Source: Spirochaetales bacterium
GTDB lineage: Bacteria; Spirochaetota; Spirochaetia; Sphaerochaetales; Sphaerochaetaceae
Reading direction: 5' to 3'
DNA length: 57,753 nucleotides
Assembly (NCBI GenBank): GCA_012523305.1
Contig: JAAYIV010000108.1
Coordinates: 1-57,753 of the forward strand
The stretch's first letter is position 1; the number at the start of each line of letters is the position of its first letter. The translations under genes were made by a program, and so were the position numbers. Below the pieces are notes generated by a model that made no database searches, was not told where the DNA came from, and worked only from the letters and a program-made list of their open reading frames with translations. This document shows, piece after piece, positions 1 through 7,850 of the stretch.

Positions 1-62
1 ACGATCATCATGAGGAGCATCGAAAGAATTACTATGTATAGTCTTTTCTCAGTGTGCTCCAT
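1..62 (-). CDS. Start of a membrane or exported protein gene (cut by window edge)
   Basis: Only the first 20 codons lie in the window. On the minus strand a strong GAGGAGG Shine-Dalgarno (about 69-75) stands 7 nt before an ATG at 62. The peptide begins MEHTEKRLYIVILSMLLMMI, a short charged start followed by a hydrophobic run, as in the first membrane helix of a transporter or a signal anchor. It is divergent from the nitrilase gene. The family cannot be named from so little sequence. Confidence 0.55.
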   Translation of the reverse strand, partial: MEHTEKRLYIVILSMLLMMI

Positions 63-97
63 GAGCAATCCTCCTCTGATATGTAGAGATAGGGATA

Positions 98-127
98 ATA
101 CTAGAAGGTAAATGTCATGGATGGCAA
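98..127 (-). promoter_or_regulatory. Putative sigma-70 promoter for the left-edge gene
   Basis: Read on the minus strand: TTGCCA (122-127), an 18-bp spacer, then TAGTAT (98-103), about 35 bp before the start codon at 62. Five and four of six bases match the consensus hexamers. Predicted by eye only. Confidence 0.35.
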
Positions 128-225
128 CATTTTTTTCATTTTATTGAATAGATTAGTGATAGGTGTAAAGTTTTTGGGTTAATCGTGACAAAACACTTTA
201 TTCAGGTACGACCAATAAGTGGTGG

Positions 226-254
226 TTGAAACCTTGTTGTTATGGTAATTTAGT
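226..254 (+). promoter_or_regulatory. Putative promoter for the nitrilase gene
   Basis: TTGAAA (226-231), a 17-bp spacer and TTTAGT (249-254) lie just upstream of an AAGGAG ribosome site (265-270) and the ATG at 279. The region is AT-rich, so chance matches are possible. The rest of 63-278 holds no gene that I can see. Confidence 0.35.
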
Positions 255-278
255 AAAATCATAAAAGGAGTTTGACAG

Positions 279-1238
279 ATGCAAAGAATCAAGGCAGCCA
301 GCGTACAATTTCATCATATTCCAGGAGATAAAGAACGAAATCTAAAGACCATCGCGACTTTCGTTGAACGAGCAGCAAAACATGATGTCAATCTCATCGT
401 TTTTCCAGAGATGTGCATCACAGGATATTGGCATGTACGGAATCTTGATGAACATGAAGTACGCCAATTAGCAGAAATTGTTCCCCAAGGGCCATCCACT
501 CAAGAACTGGTTAAGCTTGCTACCACATATAACATGACCATAGGAGCAGGGCTCATCGAGGTTTCTGAAAAGGGCGATTTATACAATACGTATGTCGTGG
601 TGCTGCCAGACGGTACTGTTCACTTTCATCGAAAGCTTCATACATTTATAAGCGCTTACATGAAAAGTGGCGATACGTATACTGTCTTTGATACTCCCTA
701 TGGTGTAAAAATGGGTGTATTGACATGTTATGACAATAATATTGTCGAAAACGTTCGGATTACGGCTTTGATGGGCGCACAAGTTCTTCTCGCTCCGCAT
801 CAGACCGGCGGATGTAATTCGGCAAGTCCAAAGGGAATGAAACCAATCGATGTTAAGTTATGGGAACAACGTAAGGACAAATCTGATGAATTAAGGGCCG
901 AGTGCCAAGGGCCGAAAGGGAGGATGTGGTTGATGCGCTGGCTTCCATCCCGTGCCCATGACAACGGAATGTTTTTGATTTTTAGTAACGGGGTAGGGCG
1001 AGATGATGATGAAGTACGTACCGGTAATGCTATGATCCTCGACCCCTATGGGGAATTATTAGCCGAATCGAAAGCGATTGAAGATGACATGGTTATTGCC
1101 GAACTGGATTTGTCTCTCGTTCCAAGCAGTACCGGAAGGCGATGGTTGTTGTCGAGAAGGCCGGATTTATATGACTCAATTGCTGTGAAGACTGGCAAAG
1201 AACAAGACACGAGGACTGTTCGTTTTACCTATGGTTAA
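279..1238 (+). CDS. Carbon-nitrogen hydrolase (nitrilase superfamily)
   Basis: A 319-residue cytoplasmic protein with the nitrilase fold. The Glu-Lys-Cys triad is visible: E44 in VFPEMCITGYW, K119 in FHRKLHTF and C150 in GVLTCYDNN. These enzymes hydrolyse amides or nitriles by way of a thioester on the cysteine; aliphatic amidase, N-carbamoyl-amino-acid amidase and N-carbamoylputrescine amidase are all members. Substrate cannot be read from the sequence. The insertion around residues 180-225, rich in Lys, Arg and Trp, should shape the active-site entrance. The ATG follows an AAGGAG site at good spacing. The gene stands alone: the left neighbour is divergent and the right one convergent across a shared hairpin. 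Confidence 0.9.
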   Translation: MQRIKAASVQFHHIPGDKERNLKTIATFVERAAKHDVNLIVFPEMCITGYWHVRNLDEHEVRQLAEIVPQGPSTQELVKLATTYNMTIGAGLIEVSEKGDLYNTYVVVLPDGTVHFHRKLHTFISAYMKSGDTYTVFDTPYGVKMGVLTCYDNNIVENVRITALMGAQVLLAPHQTGGCNSASPKGMKPIDVKLWEQRKDKSDELRAECQGPKGRMWLMRWLPSRAHDNGMFLIFSNGVGRDDDEVRTGNAMILDPYGELLAESKAIEDDMVIAELDLSLVPSSTGRRWLLSRRPDLYDSIAVKTGKEQDTRTVRFTYG

Positions 1239-1320
1239 ATCGCCGTTCATTTCACATTATCGCCAGATGTTAAAGATAACCATTGCGATGACTTAGAAAT
1301 ATGAATTTTTAACATAAACA

Positions 1321-1359
1321 AATAGCCTGCCGATGGTATTGATGTATCGACAGGCTATT
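1321..1359 (-). terminator. Hairpin between convergent transcripts, probable terminator
   Basis: Arms 1321-1334 and 1346-1359 form a 14-bp stem with one wobble or mismatch around an 11-nt loop. On the minus strand it is followed by a T-rich run (TGTTTATGTT), so it most likely ends the ABC exporter operon. It may also stop nitrilase transcripts from the other side. Confidence 0.65.
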
Positions 1360-1398
1360 ATCAAGACAATTCCTTCTGTTTTATATCGAATGAATCGC

Positions 1399-1560
1399 TT
1401 ATGGTTTGTATGTGTAGGTATAATTATAGGTGAGTGAATCGTTTGGTCCCTCATACTGCAACATTCGGTCAAATCCCACCCGGGCTATGATAACCATTGT
1501 CAACAAGAGGATACATATCACGCCACCGGCTGAAGCTAATATTTTATTACTTAATTTCAT
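1399..1560 (-). CDS. Small single-pass membrane protein at the end of the exporter operon
   Basis: A 53-residue protein: a short Lys-containing N-terminus, one hydrophobic segment (about residues 6-28) and a polar Tyr/Thr-rich tail ending NYTYTYKP. The ATG at 1560 overlaps the last 14 bp of the GntR gene in another frame and follows GGAG by 9 nt, so translation is probably coupled. A longer upstream frame exists but would begin inside the GntR gene with no site. It could be a small regulatory or accessory subunit of the ABC exporter, or the remaining N-terminus of a longer membrane-anchored protein that often closes such operons. No family recognised. Confidence 0.5.
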   Translation of the reverse strand: MKLSNKILASAGGVICILLLTMVIIARVGFDRMLQYEGPNDSLTYNYTYTYKP

Positions 1561-1927
1561 CGCTATGTTTCTCCATGTATGCGTCATAGAGCGAACCGAC
1601 TTGTTCTGGGCTGATCCCAAGTGTGTTCATTGCCCTGAACACGTCCGGTAATTCTCTTTCTATAAATCGGCTTTTCAACTTGTCTTTCACCGATTCCCTT
1701 GCATTGTCTGCAGTAAAGTAGCCAATGCCCCGTTTGTTTTGCAGCGTGCCATCTTCTAGTAACATGTTATACGTTCTAATCACTGTATTCGGGTTGACTT
1801 CCAATTGGACAGCCATGTCTCGAACCGACGGAATTCGCTCCCCATCTGGCCAAATCCCACTCAGTATCTGATCGTACACATAATCGGCAATCTGCAAATA
1901 GATTGTTTTATGTTCATTGAACTGCAT
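1547..1927 (-). CDS. GntR-family transcriptional regulator, YtrA subfamily
   Basis: A 126-residue protein, the usual length of the short YtrA branch of GntR regulators. It has a winged helix (about residues 5-75, with IPSVRDMAVQLEVNPNTVIRTYNMLLEDG) and a short C-terminal helical dimerisation tail instead of a large effector domain. The start chosen is the ATG at 1927, behind AGGAGG. It overlaps the end of the permease gene by 14 bp. Relatives in Firmicutes repress ABC exporter operons and are released by cell-wall-active agents. Here the regulator is third in the operon, not first, and the operon promoter holds a fitting operator, so autorepression is likely. Confidence 0.88.
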   Translation of the reverse strand: MQFNEHKTIYLQIADYVYDQILSGIWPDGERIPSVRDMAVQLEVNPNTVIRTYNMLLEDGTLQNKRGIGYFTADNARESVKDKLKSRFIERELPDVFRAMNTLGISPEQVGSLYDAYMEKHSDEIK

Positions 1928-2690
1928 CTGTTGATTGGACCTCCTTGACCCTAAGGTATGAGACATACCAGCAGAACGGTGCGATCAATGCCCAGTAGAA
2001 AATTTTTCCTATGATACTGAAAATTCTCATATTTGATTCGAAAGCTTGGAAATTGACGGTTATGCTATCAAAGTTCGGTGTGAAGAATCCTGTAAAATAT
2101 GGTGCGAACACGATACGTGAAACAAGAGCAACGAATATTGCAAATAGGATCGAAAGCGATCCGACCGCAAGAATGGTTTTGATGAAATGGACACTTCTGA
2201 AATACGTCCCTCCCAATAAGAATATTGATTGCACCACCAAGAAATGAAGAACTAACGTCCAAACACTTCCGTTGAACGGGTTAAACATGATGAACTTGTC
2301 GCCGGTGATTGCCAAAGCGATCAATTCAGTGAAAGCTGAAGCGGCGGTGAAAAGAAGAATCAGTGCAATCGGGTAGACAAATGCATTTATCACTGCTTTC
2401 GAGAGAAACTTCTCCAATGAAGATGCCGGAGTCATCAACCATGCGTGCTGACCTTTTTTACTGAACATATCATCTGAAAAGAATATGCTCGTCATAATGG
2501 CTCCGCCAAGCATCAAGAATCCCGGGAACATCCCATAGTAGTTTTCAACATTGATGCTACCGGTTGCTTTGGCGACAATTGCCCCGACCAAATTGATGAC
2601 GAACAGCACAAGGAAAATCGTGATTCCGTAAGTCCCGAAAGCCTTTCTGCTTTCATGGATTTCTTTATTTAATAGATGCAACAATCTCAT
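1914..2690 (-). CDS. ABC transporter permease, YtrC/ABC-2 type
   Basis: A 258-residue integral membrane protein with about six hydrophobic helices, for example residues 22-45, 50-70, 100-130, 150-170, 175-200 and 228-247. It is paired with the ATP-binding subunit upstream by an ATGA overlap at 2687-2690 and with the repressor downstream by a 14-bp overlap. The set ATPase, permease and YtrA-type regulator points to an exporter or envelope-stress transporter of unknown cargo. No substrate-binding protein is encoded nearby, in line with export. Confidence 0.82.
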   Translation of the reverse strand: MRLLHLLNKEIHESRKAFGTYGITIFLVLFVINLVGAIVAKATGSINVENYYGMFPGFLMLGGAIMTSIFFSDDMFSKKGQHAWLMTPASSLEKFLSKAVINAFVYPIALILLFTAASAFTELIALAITGDKFIMFNPFNGSVWTLVLHFLVVQSIFLLGGTYFRSVHFIKTILAVGSLSILFAIFVALVSRIVFAPYFTGFFTPNFDSITVNFQAFESNMRIFSIIGKIFYWALIAPFCWYVSYLRVKEVQSTDAVQ

Positions 2691-3544
2691 TGTGCACCTC
2701 CTATTGCTGATTTTGCAACGAATTGTGAAAATGCAGCTGGTTTTGTAACTACGGCATTGAACAATGATTCAAGGTCGACTGAAGTTTCTTCCTCACCGTC
2801 CTCACGGAAAGCGACAGCCATATAACCACCGGGAACTTTCTCTTGGAACACAATCGAGCTACTTGACTGTTCGGTTCGTTCCAAAGTGAATGTAAACGTA
2901 TTACAGACATGTTCCAGCGTACTGTTGAACACAACTTGACCGTTATGAAGGATGATGATCGGATCAATGAGATTTTCCATATCCCTTACTTGGTGAGTTG
3001 AAATGATAAAAGTACGATCCTCGGTCATCGCAGAAGCTACAATCCGTCTGAATTGGCTTTTACTGGGAATATCCAATCCGTTTGTAGGTTCATCGAGGAT
3101 CATTAACGGAGTCTTTGAAGCCAATCCAAAAGAGAGTAAGAATTTTTTCTTCTGTCCCAGAGAAAGTTCATTGAGGTTCATTTTCAAATCGATGTCAAAA
3201 GCCTCTCTATACTCATTAAAGGCTTGTTTATCGAAAAGGGGATAGAACGGGATGTTAAGCTTGAGATATTCTTCTCCATGCATCCTCGGTAAGGGAAACT
3301 CTTCCGGGAGATAGAAAATCTGGCGTAGCATTTCCACATTTCTTTTTGTAGGATCAAATCCCAACGTCGTTGAAGTTCCGTGTTGAGCAAACAATTGCCC
3401 AGAGATCAGTTTGAGAAGTGTTGTTTTTCCGGCACCGTTCATTCCCAACAAGCCATGAATACTGCCTTTGGTGATTTCAAGGTCCAGATGGGTGAAGAGT
3501 GAACGCTTCCCATAGCTGAATGCGATATCATGCATCCGTATCAT
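2687..3544 (-). CDS. ABC transporter ATP-binding protein
   Basis: A 285-residue ATPase. Walker A is GMNGAGKTT (34-42), the signature is LSLGQKKK, and Walker B is PLMILDEPTNGLD followed by the H-loop STHQ. The C-terminal 70 residues are an extra domain typical of exporter ATPases. First gene of a four-gene leftward operon; the ATG at 3544 follows GGAGG by 10 nt. It should drive the permease encoded next to it at the cytoplasmic membrane. Confidence 0.9.
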   Translation of the reverse strand: MIRMHDIAFSYGKRSLFTHLDLEITKGSIHGLLGMNGAGKTTLLKLISGQLFAQHGTSTTLGFDPTKRNVEMLRQIFYLPEEFPLPRMHGEEYLKLNIPFYPLFDKQAFNEYREAFDIDLKMNLNELSLGQKKKFLLSFGLASKTPLMILDEPTNGLDIPSKSQFRRIVASAMTEDRTFIISTHQVRDMENLIDPIIILHNGQVVFNSTLEHVCNTFTFTLERTEQSSSSIVFQEKVPGGYMAVAFREDGEEETSVDLESLFNAVVTKPAAFSQFVAKSAIGGAQ

Positions 3545-3570
3545 TGTCGTACTGCCTCCTTGACAGTGGT

Positions 3571-3615
3571 TTAGTGTACTACATAACTAATACACTAAGT
3601 ACTTAGTGTCGTCAA
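3571..3615 (-). promoter_or_regulatory. Promoter with YtrA-like palindromic operator
   Basis: On the minus strand TTGACG (3610-3615), a 17-bp spacer and TATTAG (3587-3592) form a good promoter for the exporter operon. An exact 18-bp palindrome, ACACTAAGTACTTAGTGT (3592-3609), covers the spacer. A second pairing, AGTGTA (3573-3578) with TACACT (3591-3596) 12 bp apart, closely resembles the AGTGTA-N13-TACACT operator I recall for Bacillus YtrA. The encoded GntR protein bound here would block RNA polymerase. Confidence 0.75.
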
Positions 3616-3631
3616 GCTATTTTTAATAATT

Positions 3632-3658
3632 TTTATGAAAATTTATCTAATCTTTATG
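3632..3658 (+). promoter_or_regulatory. Phased TTTAT direct repeats upstream of the response regulator gene
   Basis: TTTAT occurs at 3632, 3642 and 3653, that is at 10- and 11-bp steps, the one-helical-turn spacing at which OmpR-family dimers bind. The site lies between the divergent exporter operon and the response regulator gene. The region is very AT-rich, so this may be chance. Confidence 0.3.
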
Positions 3659-3747
3659 TTCTCTCTATAAAACCCATCAATTATTCGAATTATATTATTG
3701 TGCAAGTGAGATAGGAGCTTTACCATTAACAAAGGAGAAAGGGTTGA

Positions 3748-4464
3748 ATGGCAAAAATATTCGTGGTTGAAGACAACAGCTCCCTAAGCGAGGCAATTGT
3801 TTCCTACCTTGAAGTCGAAGGTCATTCCGTTGTCCTCTTTGAGCGTATGACAGGCGTCCTTGACGCAGTCAGGATGGTACAACCATCGTTGATCATATTA
3901 GATGTTATGCTTCCTGATGGCGATGGCTTTTTATTAGCACGGAAAATAAAAAAAGAATCGGATGTTCCGGTCCTGTTTCTTACGGCACGTGCTTCCGAAT
4001 CCGATAGGATTACGGGTTTTGAAATCGGTGCCGACGATTATGTTGTCAAACCGTTTTCGATGCGTGAATTGATACTCAGGGTCCGAAAAATAATTGAAAG
4101 AACCGACAAACAACACGATACGGTAGTCAACTCAATCAATTCAACTTGGATTTTGGTCGATAAAGACGGTACCAAGAACCATATATTGACTCTTGATGAC
4201 CAAGCACATGAAGCAACTCACGATGGTGAGGCGGTAAAATTAACGGCTACGGAATGGAAAATCCTCTCGTATGTTGCCAAAAATGAACACATTGTTATTA
4301 GTCGTGACCAATTATTGGGTTCATGTCTTGATTATCTGGCAGAAGGCTCGGAACGCACCATAAATACTCACATGAAGAATATCAGAGCCAAATTGGATTC
4401 GGTGGAATGGATTGAAACAGTGAGAGGGTTCGGGTACCGATTTATTGGAAAGAGACAGCAATGA
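3748..4464 (+). CDS. OmpR-family response regulator
   Basis: A 238-residue two-domain regulator. The receiver domain (1-118) has the acidic pocket E8/D9, phospho-acceptor D52 in LIILDVMLPDGDG, the switch Thr in FLTARAS and the Lys in VVKPFS. A linker of roughly 35 residues leads to a winged-helix DNA-binding domain (about 160-236, LTATEWKILSYVAKNEH to VRGFGYRFIG). ATG follows AAAGGAG. The kinase gene overlaps its stop by 4 bp (ATGA), so the two form a pair. Its position back to back with a YtrA-type exporter operon suggests envelope stress, but that is inference. Confidence 0.93.
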   Translation: MAKIFVVEDNSSLSEAIVSYLEVEGHSVVLFERMTGVLDAVRMVQPSLIILDVMLPDGDGFLLARKIKKESDVPVLFLTARASESDRITGFEIGADDYVVKPFSMRELILRVRKIIERTDKQHDTVVNSINSTWILVDKDGTKNHILTLDDQAHEATHDGEAVKLTATEWKILSYVAKNEHIVISRDQLLGSCLDYLAEGSERTINTHMKNIRAKLDSVEWIETVRGFGYRFIGKRQQ

Positions 4465-5768
4465 CATTAGTGAAAAAAACCTTCTTCGTATTTCTCAGTG
4501 CATTCCTGCTTCAGATAATCCTTATCGGCATATTACTCATCATTGGTTACCGACAATCGGAACATAGATGGATGGATGTTCGGCATGAACAAGCCGAAGC
4601 CGCAGCCGTTGCCTATCTCACCCAAGATCCTTCAATGGCAGAATCTCTCGATTTCCCGGGGCAATTGGCAATCTTTAATGCAAATGGACAACTTGTTGCA
4701 ACAAACCGGGGAATGGGGATACGGAACCAAATGGGTCGACAGCTGACTTTGGCAACAAAACATCCAGTAATATCCGATGGTTCGACCGTTGGGTATTATG
4801 CAATAATTGATGAACGATTCGATCAGGATGATGCCAATCGGGCTTTGTTAGATTCAATGCTTTCTATTGGCATTGTTTCATTAGTTGCTTCTTTATTCAT
4901 TGCTCTTTTAGCCGCATACCATTTCTCAAGATCTGTATCCGCTCCTGCGGACAACCTTTCGAAAGCATTGGGAAGAATCGAGCGGGGAGACTTGGATAGA
5001 CAAGTTACTGTCGTTGGATCCGAAGAAATCGTAAGAATAGGACGTGCGATAGAATCACTGAGGAAGAGACTCGAGAACGAACGATTAATCAGAACGCAGT
5101 GGGCGCAAGACCTTGCGCATGATCTTCGAACTCCTGTAGCTTCCATTAAAGCACAACTCGAAGGAATGGCTGACGGAGTATTGGATCCCACGTCAGAACG
5201 ATTTGAGAAAAACTTAAAAGAACTTCAAAGAATGGAAACCCTCATAAGGGACCTGGAAGAATTGATGCAATTGGAAAATCCCGCGATCACACTTGAGATT
5301 CAGAACGTTGAAACACATAAATTAGTAGAAAATATAACCGGAAGATTCGAAACTGCTTTGAAAGAAAAAGAATTACTCTGCATTTCTGAACTTCAAATCG
5401 ATGATATATATGTAGATGAGTACCTCTTCACCAGAGCAATTTCAAACATATTTTCTAATGCGGTCCGTCATGCAATGAAAGGCTCAGTTATTACTTTTGG
5501 ATCAAAGAGAGAAGAAGACTATGAACAAGTGTGGATTCATAATTGGGGCGATATAATTTCTCCAGATGATATTCAAAAAATCTTCGATAGATTGTACAGA
5601 GGGGAATATGCCAGAGCCTCTGAAGGCTCCGGCTTGGGTTTGACTATTGCCCAAAGAATTCTTCGTCTTCATGGTGGACAGATAACAGTTGAAAGCAGCA
5701 AGGAAAAAGGAACAACCTTTACCTGTGCCTTTCGCGTTACTAATCGTCTGCCACCCTCAATAACATGA
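4461..5768 (+). CDS. Membrane sensor histidine kinase
   Basis: A 435-residue kinase. TM1 is about residues 8-30, followed by a small extracytoplasmic domain (about 31-132) and TM2 (about 133-154). Then come HAMP (155-207), HisKA with H220 in AQDLAHDLRTP, and HATPase with the N box ISNIFSNAVRHA and G box GSGLGLTIAQRIL. It should phosphorylate the regulator encoded just upstream. The sensor domain is short and has no recognised ligand fold. The 3' end overlaps the 3' end of the convergent lipoprotein gene by 29 bp. Confidence 0.93.
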   Translation: MTLVKKTFFVFLSAFLLQIILIGILLIIGYRQSEHRWMDVRHEQAEAAAVAYLTQDPSMAESLDFPGQLAIFNANGQLVATNRGMGIRNQMGRQLTLATKHPVISDGSTVGYYAIIDERFDQDDANRALLDSMLSIGIVSLVASLFIALLAAYHFSRSVSAPADNLSKALGRIERGDLDRQVTVVGSEEIVRIGRAIESLRKRLENERLIRTQWAQDLAHDLRTPVASIKAQLEGMADGVLDPTSERFEKNLKELQRMETLIRDLEELMQLENPAITLEIQNVETHKLVENITGRFETALKEKELLCISELQIDDIYVDEYLFTRAISNIFSNAVRHAMKGSVITFGSKREEDYEQVWIHNWGDIISPDDIQKIFDRLYRGEYARASEGSGLGLTIAQRILRLHGGQITVESSKEKGTTFTCAFRVTNRLPPSIT

Positions 5769-7788
5769 GATTGCTATTATTCCCCAACAGGCACAACTGA
5801 CTGTTGTTGGGTGATAAGGCAATCTTGATAGCAGAAAAATTACCTGTTGGGACAAATGATACATGTTGGGGAACTCCGGAAATGAAATTCATCAGACTGA
5901 CTCCGCAGTCTGTCGATCCGCCACTGATCAGCCACCCTTTTTCAAACGCATCATCGATGACCATATCTTTCACGTCATGGATAGGAGTATCTACCGTAGT
6001 AGCCCGATTCCATATCAATTCAGAATTGTCTTTGAGGTAATGTCCAATACCTCCTGCTTCAAAGGTATAGAGATGCTGAAACATGATTTTCGCTCCTTGA
6101 AGACTCGCGGTACTCCCATCAGGGATGGATGTGGCAAATTCCAAACAAGGCTCAGGGTTGTCATATAGCGAACCGATGGTATTTTTCATGATATGGAATG
6201 AGTTTGTCATCGGCGTGACGAATACGGTGCGTTGGTCGTCAGAACTGATGGAAAATTGATTAGGAGAATCAAATTCCTCTGAATAATCTAAAAAGGTTGC
6301 TCCGATGTAAGTCATCCCTGTAAGATCATACGAGTAATATACTATCCAGCTTTCGTAAGGGTCCAGAAAATAGATATAGTTATAGATCGGATCGACAACC
6401 GGATTGCTCATGGATTCCCAAAATTCATCGGTTTCCGAATTAGAAACTCGATAATCCAATTTAATCAGATTATTCGAAGATGCGTCGTATCTATAGATCA
6501 CGATAGTTTTCTTTGCTGGACTGACTGTCACTACGATATCATCGAACAAATCAGCTGCTAACCATTTGACTCCGTAGACAGGATAGGACTCGATTTCCGG
6601 ATTTGAAGTAGCTCCACTATCAGTAAAAGTCGACACGACTTGTAGCTTGTCACGTACGACTTCGCACAGTTGGAGAGCATTATTACTTGCTACCAAGATT
6701 TTCCCATCTCTCAAGAAAATACAATCACTCGCTTGGTTGAGGGCAAATTGGTTGGACCTGTCATCATAATCACCTTGACGTATAGTCTCAAGAATGACGG
6801 GTATTCCCCTATTACCATCAACAGATACGGAAAAAGGGAGGCTTACAGAACCCATACTCCCCGCTAGTGCGGTCTTGGCTACAGCATCAAGTCGATGTAT
6901 TCCCGTATAGGTTGAGAATTCAACTGTCTTTCCCGATCCGATGAGTTTGCCATCGAGATACCACCGCACATCAATGTCAGTCGTACCTCCACCTTTTAAA
7001 TGATTGAACGTAGCGGTAACGGGAGTATTGGGCAATATGGAATTATCAAGTCCTGAAATAGTCCCTTCGACTGGCGTTGTAATCAAGCTGTTAATATTCA
7101 ATCCTTGTGATGACGGTGATTGTTTATCCATAGAAATTTGGATAATTCCTGAAGTAGTTGCATCCTTTATTATACGCAATGCTTCGGTTCCACCACCGAT
7201 TTTTATGGCATTTGAGAACAATTCGTATCGCAATTCATAAGATCCTGCGGGTTTTACCGCTTCAAAAGAAGCGATTGCTGCCGGCGTATCGATAGTAAGC
7301 CCGCTAGTCACTTTTGTTTCGACACCACCCTGGTCGGTGATATATACATCCAATACAATTCCTGTGAATGTCGAATCTCCCCAGTTGAAGGTGATATCGA
7401 TCATTCCATTTCCGACAAGTGTATCAAGATCTAAGTCCACTTGAGTTGAAGTAGTTGTCAAATGATGTGAAACGGAACCCGTGACCAATGGCGTTCCTTG
7501 AGCATTGAAAGCCGTGGAACTGATATCCCAAGTTCCAAACACCAATCCTTCGATCAGGACTTGCGATGAAAGTGTCGTGATTGAAAAAGTCTTATCGTTG
7601 GGTCCTGAACCTTCGATAGCATACGAGTGGATTGTCAAAGATTCTCCATCAGGTACTATTGTCCTAGAATCTTTTGTTTGCAATGGACTAGTCAGATGTA
7701 CCTGTAATGTCGCGGTATCAACAGGATATTCACAACCGATGACAATACATACCACCAAAATAAGTGAAAATATCAATAGCCTTTTCAT
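5740..7788 (-). CDS. Large lipoprotein with Ig-like and propeller-like regions, unknown function
   Basis: A 682-residue exported lipoprotein. The start at 7788 is chosen because GGAGG lies 5 nt upstream and the peptide then begins with Lys-Arg, a hydrophobic run and the lipobox VIGC (C19). The first 330 residues are rich in Thr/Ser/Val with repeated beta-type stretches, including phrases such as ATFNHLKGGGTTDIDVRWYLDGK that look like Ig/PKD domains. The remainder has repeated blocks typical of a beta-propeller. It sits 62 bp downstream of a DUF2156 gene on the same strand and is probably co-transcribed with it. No known family assigned; a surface-exposed or periplasmic binding role is a guess. 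Confidence 0.75.
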   Translation of the reverse strand: MKRLLIFSLILVVCIVIGCEYPVDTATLQVHLTSPLQTKDSRTIVPDGESLTIHSYAIEGSGPNDKTFSITTLSSQVLIEGLVFGTWDISSTAFNAQGTPLVTGSVSHHLTTTSTQVDLDLDTLVGNGMIDITFNWGDSTFTGIVLDVYITDQGGVETKVTSGLTIDTPAAIASFEAVKPAGSYELRYELFSNAIKIGGGTEALRIIKDATTSGIIQISMDKQSPSSQGLNINSLITTPVEGTISGLDNSILPNTPVTATFNHLKGGGTTDIDVRWYLDGKLIGSGKTVEFSTYTGIHRLDAVAKTALAGSMGSVSLPFSVSVDGNRGIPVILETIRQGDYDDRSNQFALNQASDCIFLRDGKILVASNNALQLCEVVRDKLQVVSTFTDSGATSNPEIESYPVYGVKWLAADLFDDIVVTVSPAKKTIVIYRYDASSNNLIKLDYRVSNSETDEFWESMSNPVVDPIYNYIYFLDPYESWIVYYSYDLTGMTYIGATFLDYSEEFDSPNQFSISSDDQRTVFVTPMTNSFHIMKNTIGSLYDNPEPCLEFATSIPDGSTASLQGAKIMFQHLYTFEAGGIGHYLKDNSELIWNRATTVDTPIHDVKDMVIDDAFEKGWLISGGSTDCGVSLMNFISGVPQHVSFVPTGNFSAIKIALSPNNSQLCLLGNNSNLMLLRVADD

Positions 7789-7850
7789 AATAACCTCCGA
7801 CCATTGGACCACAGCCGTACAAGGTATTGCTTCAAAGCGAAGTCGAAAGG

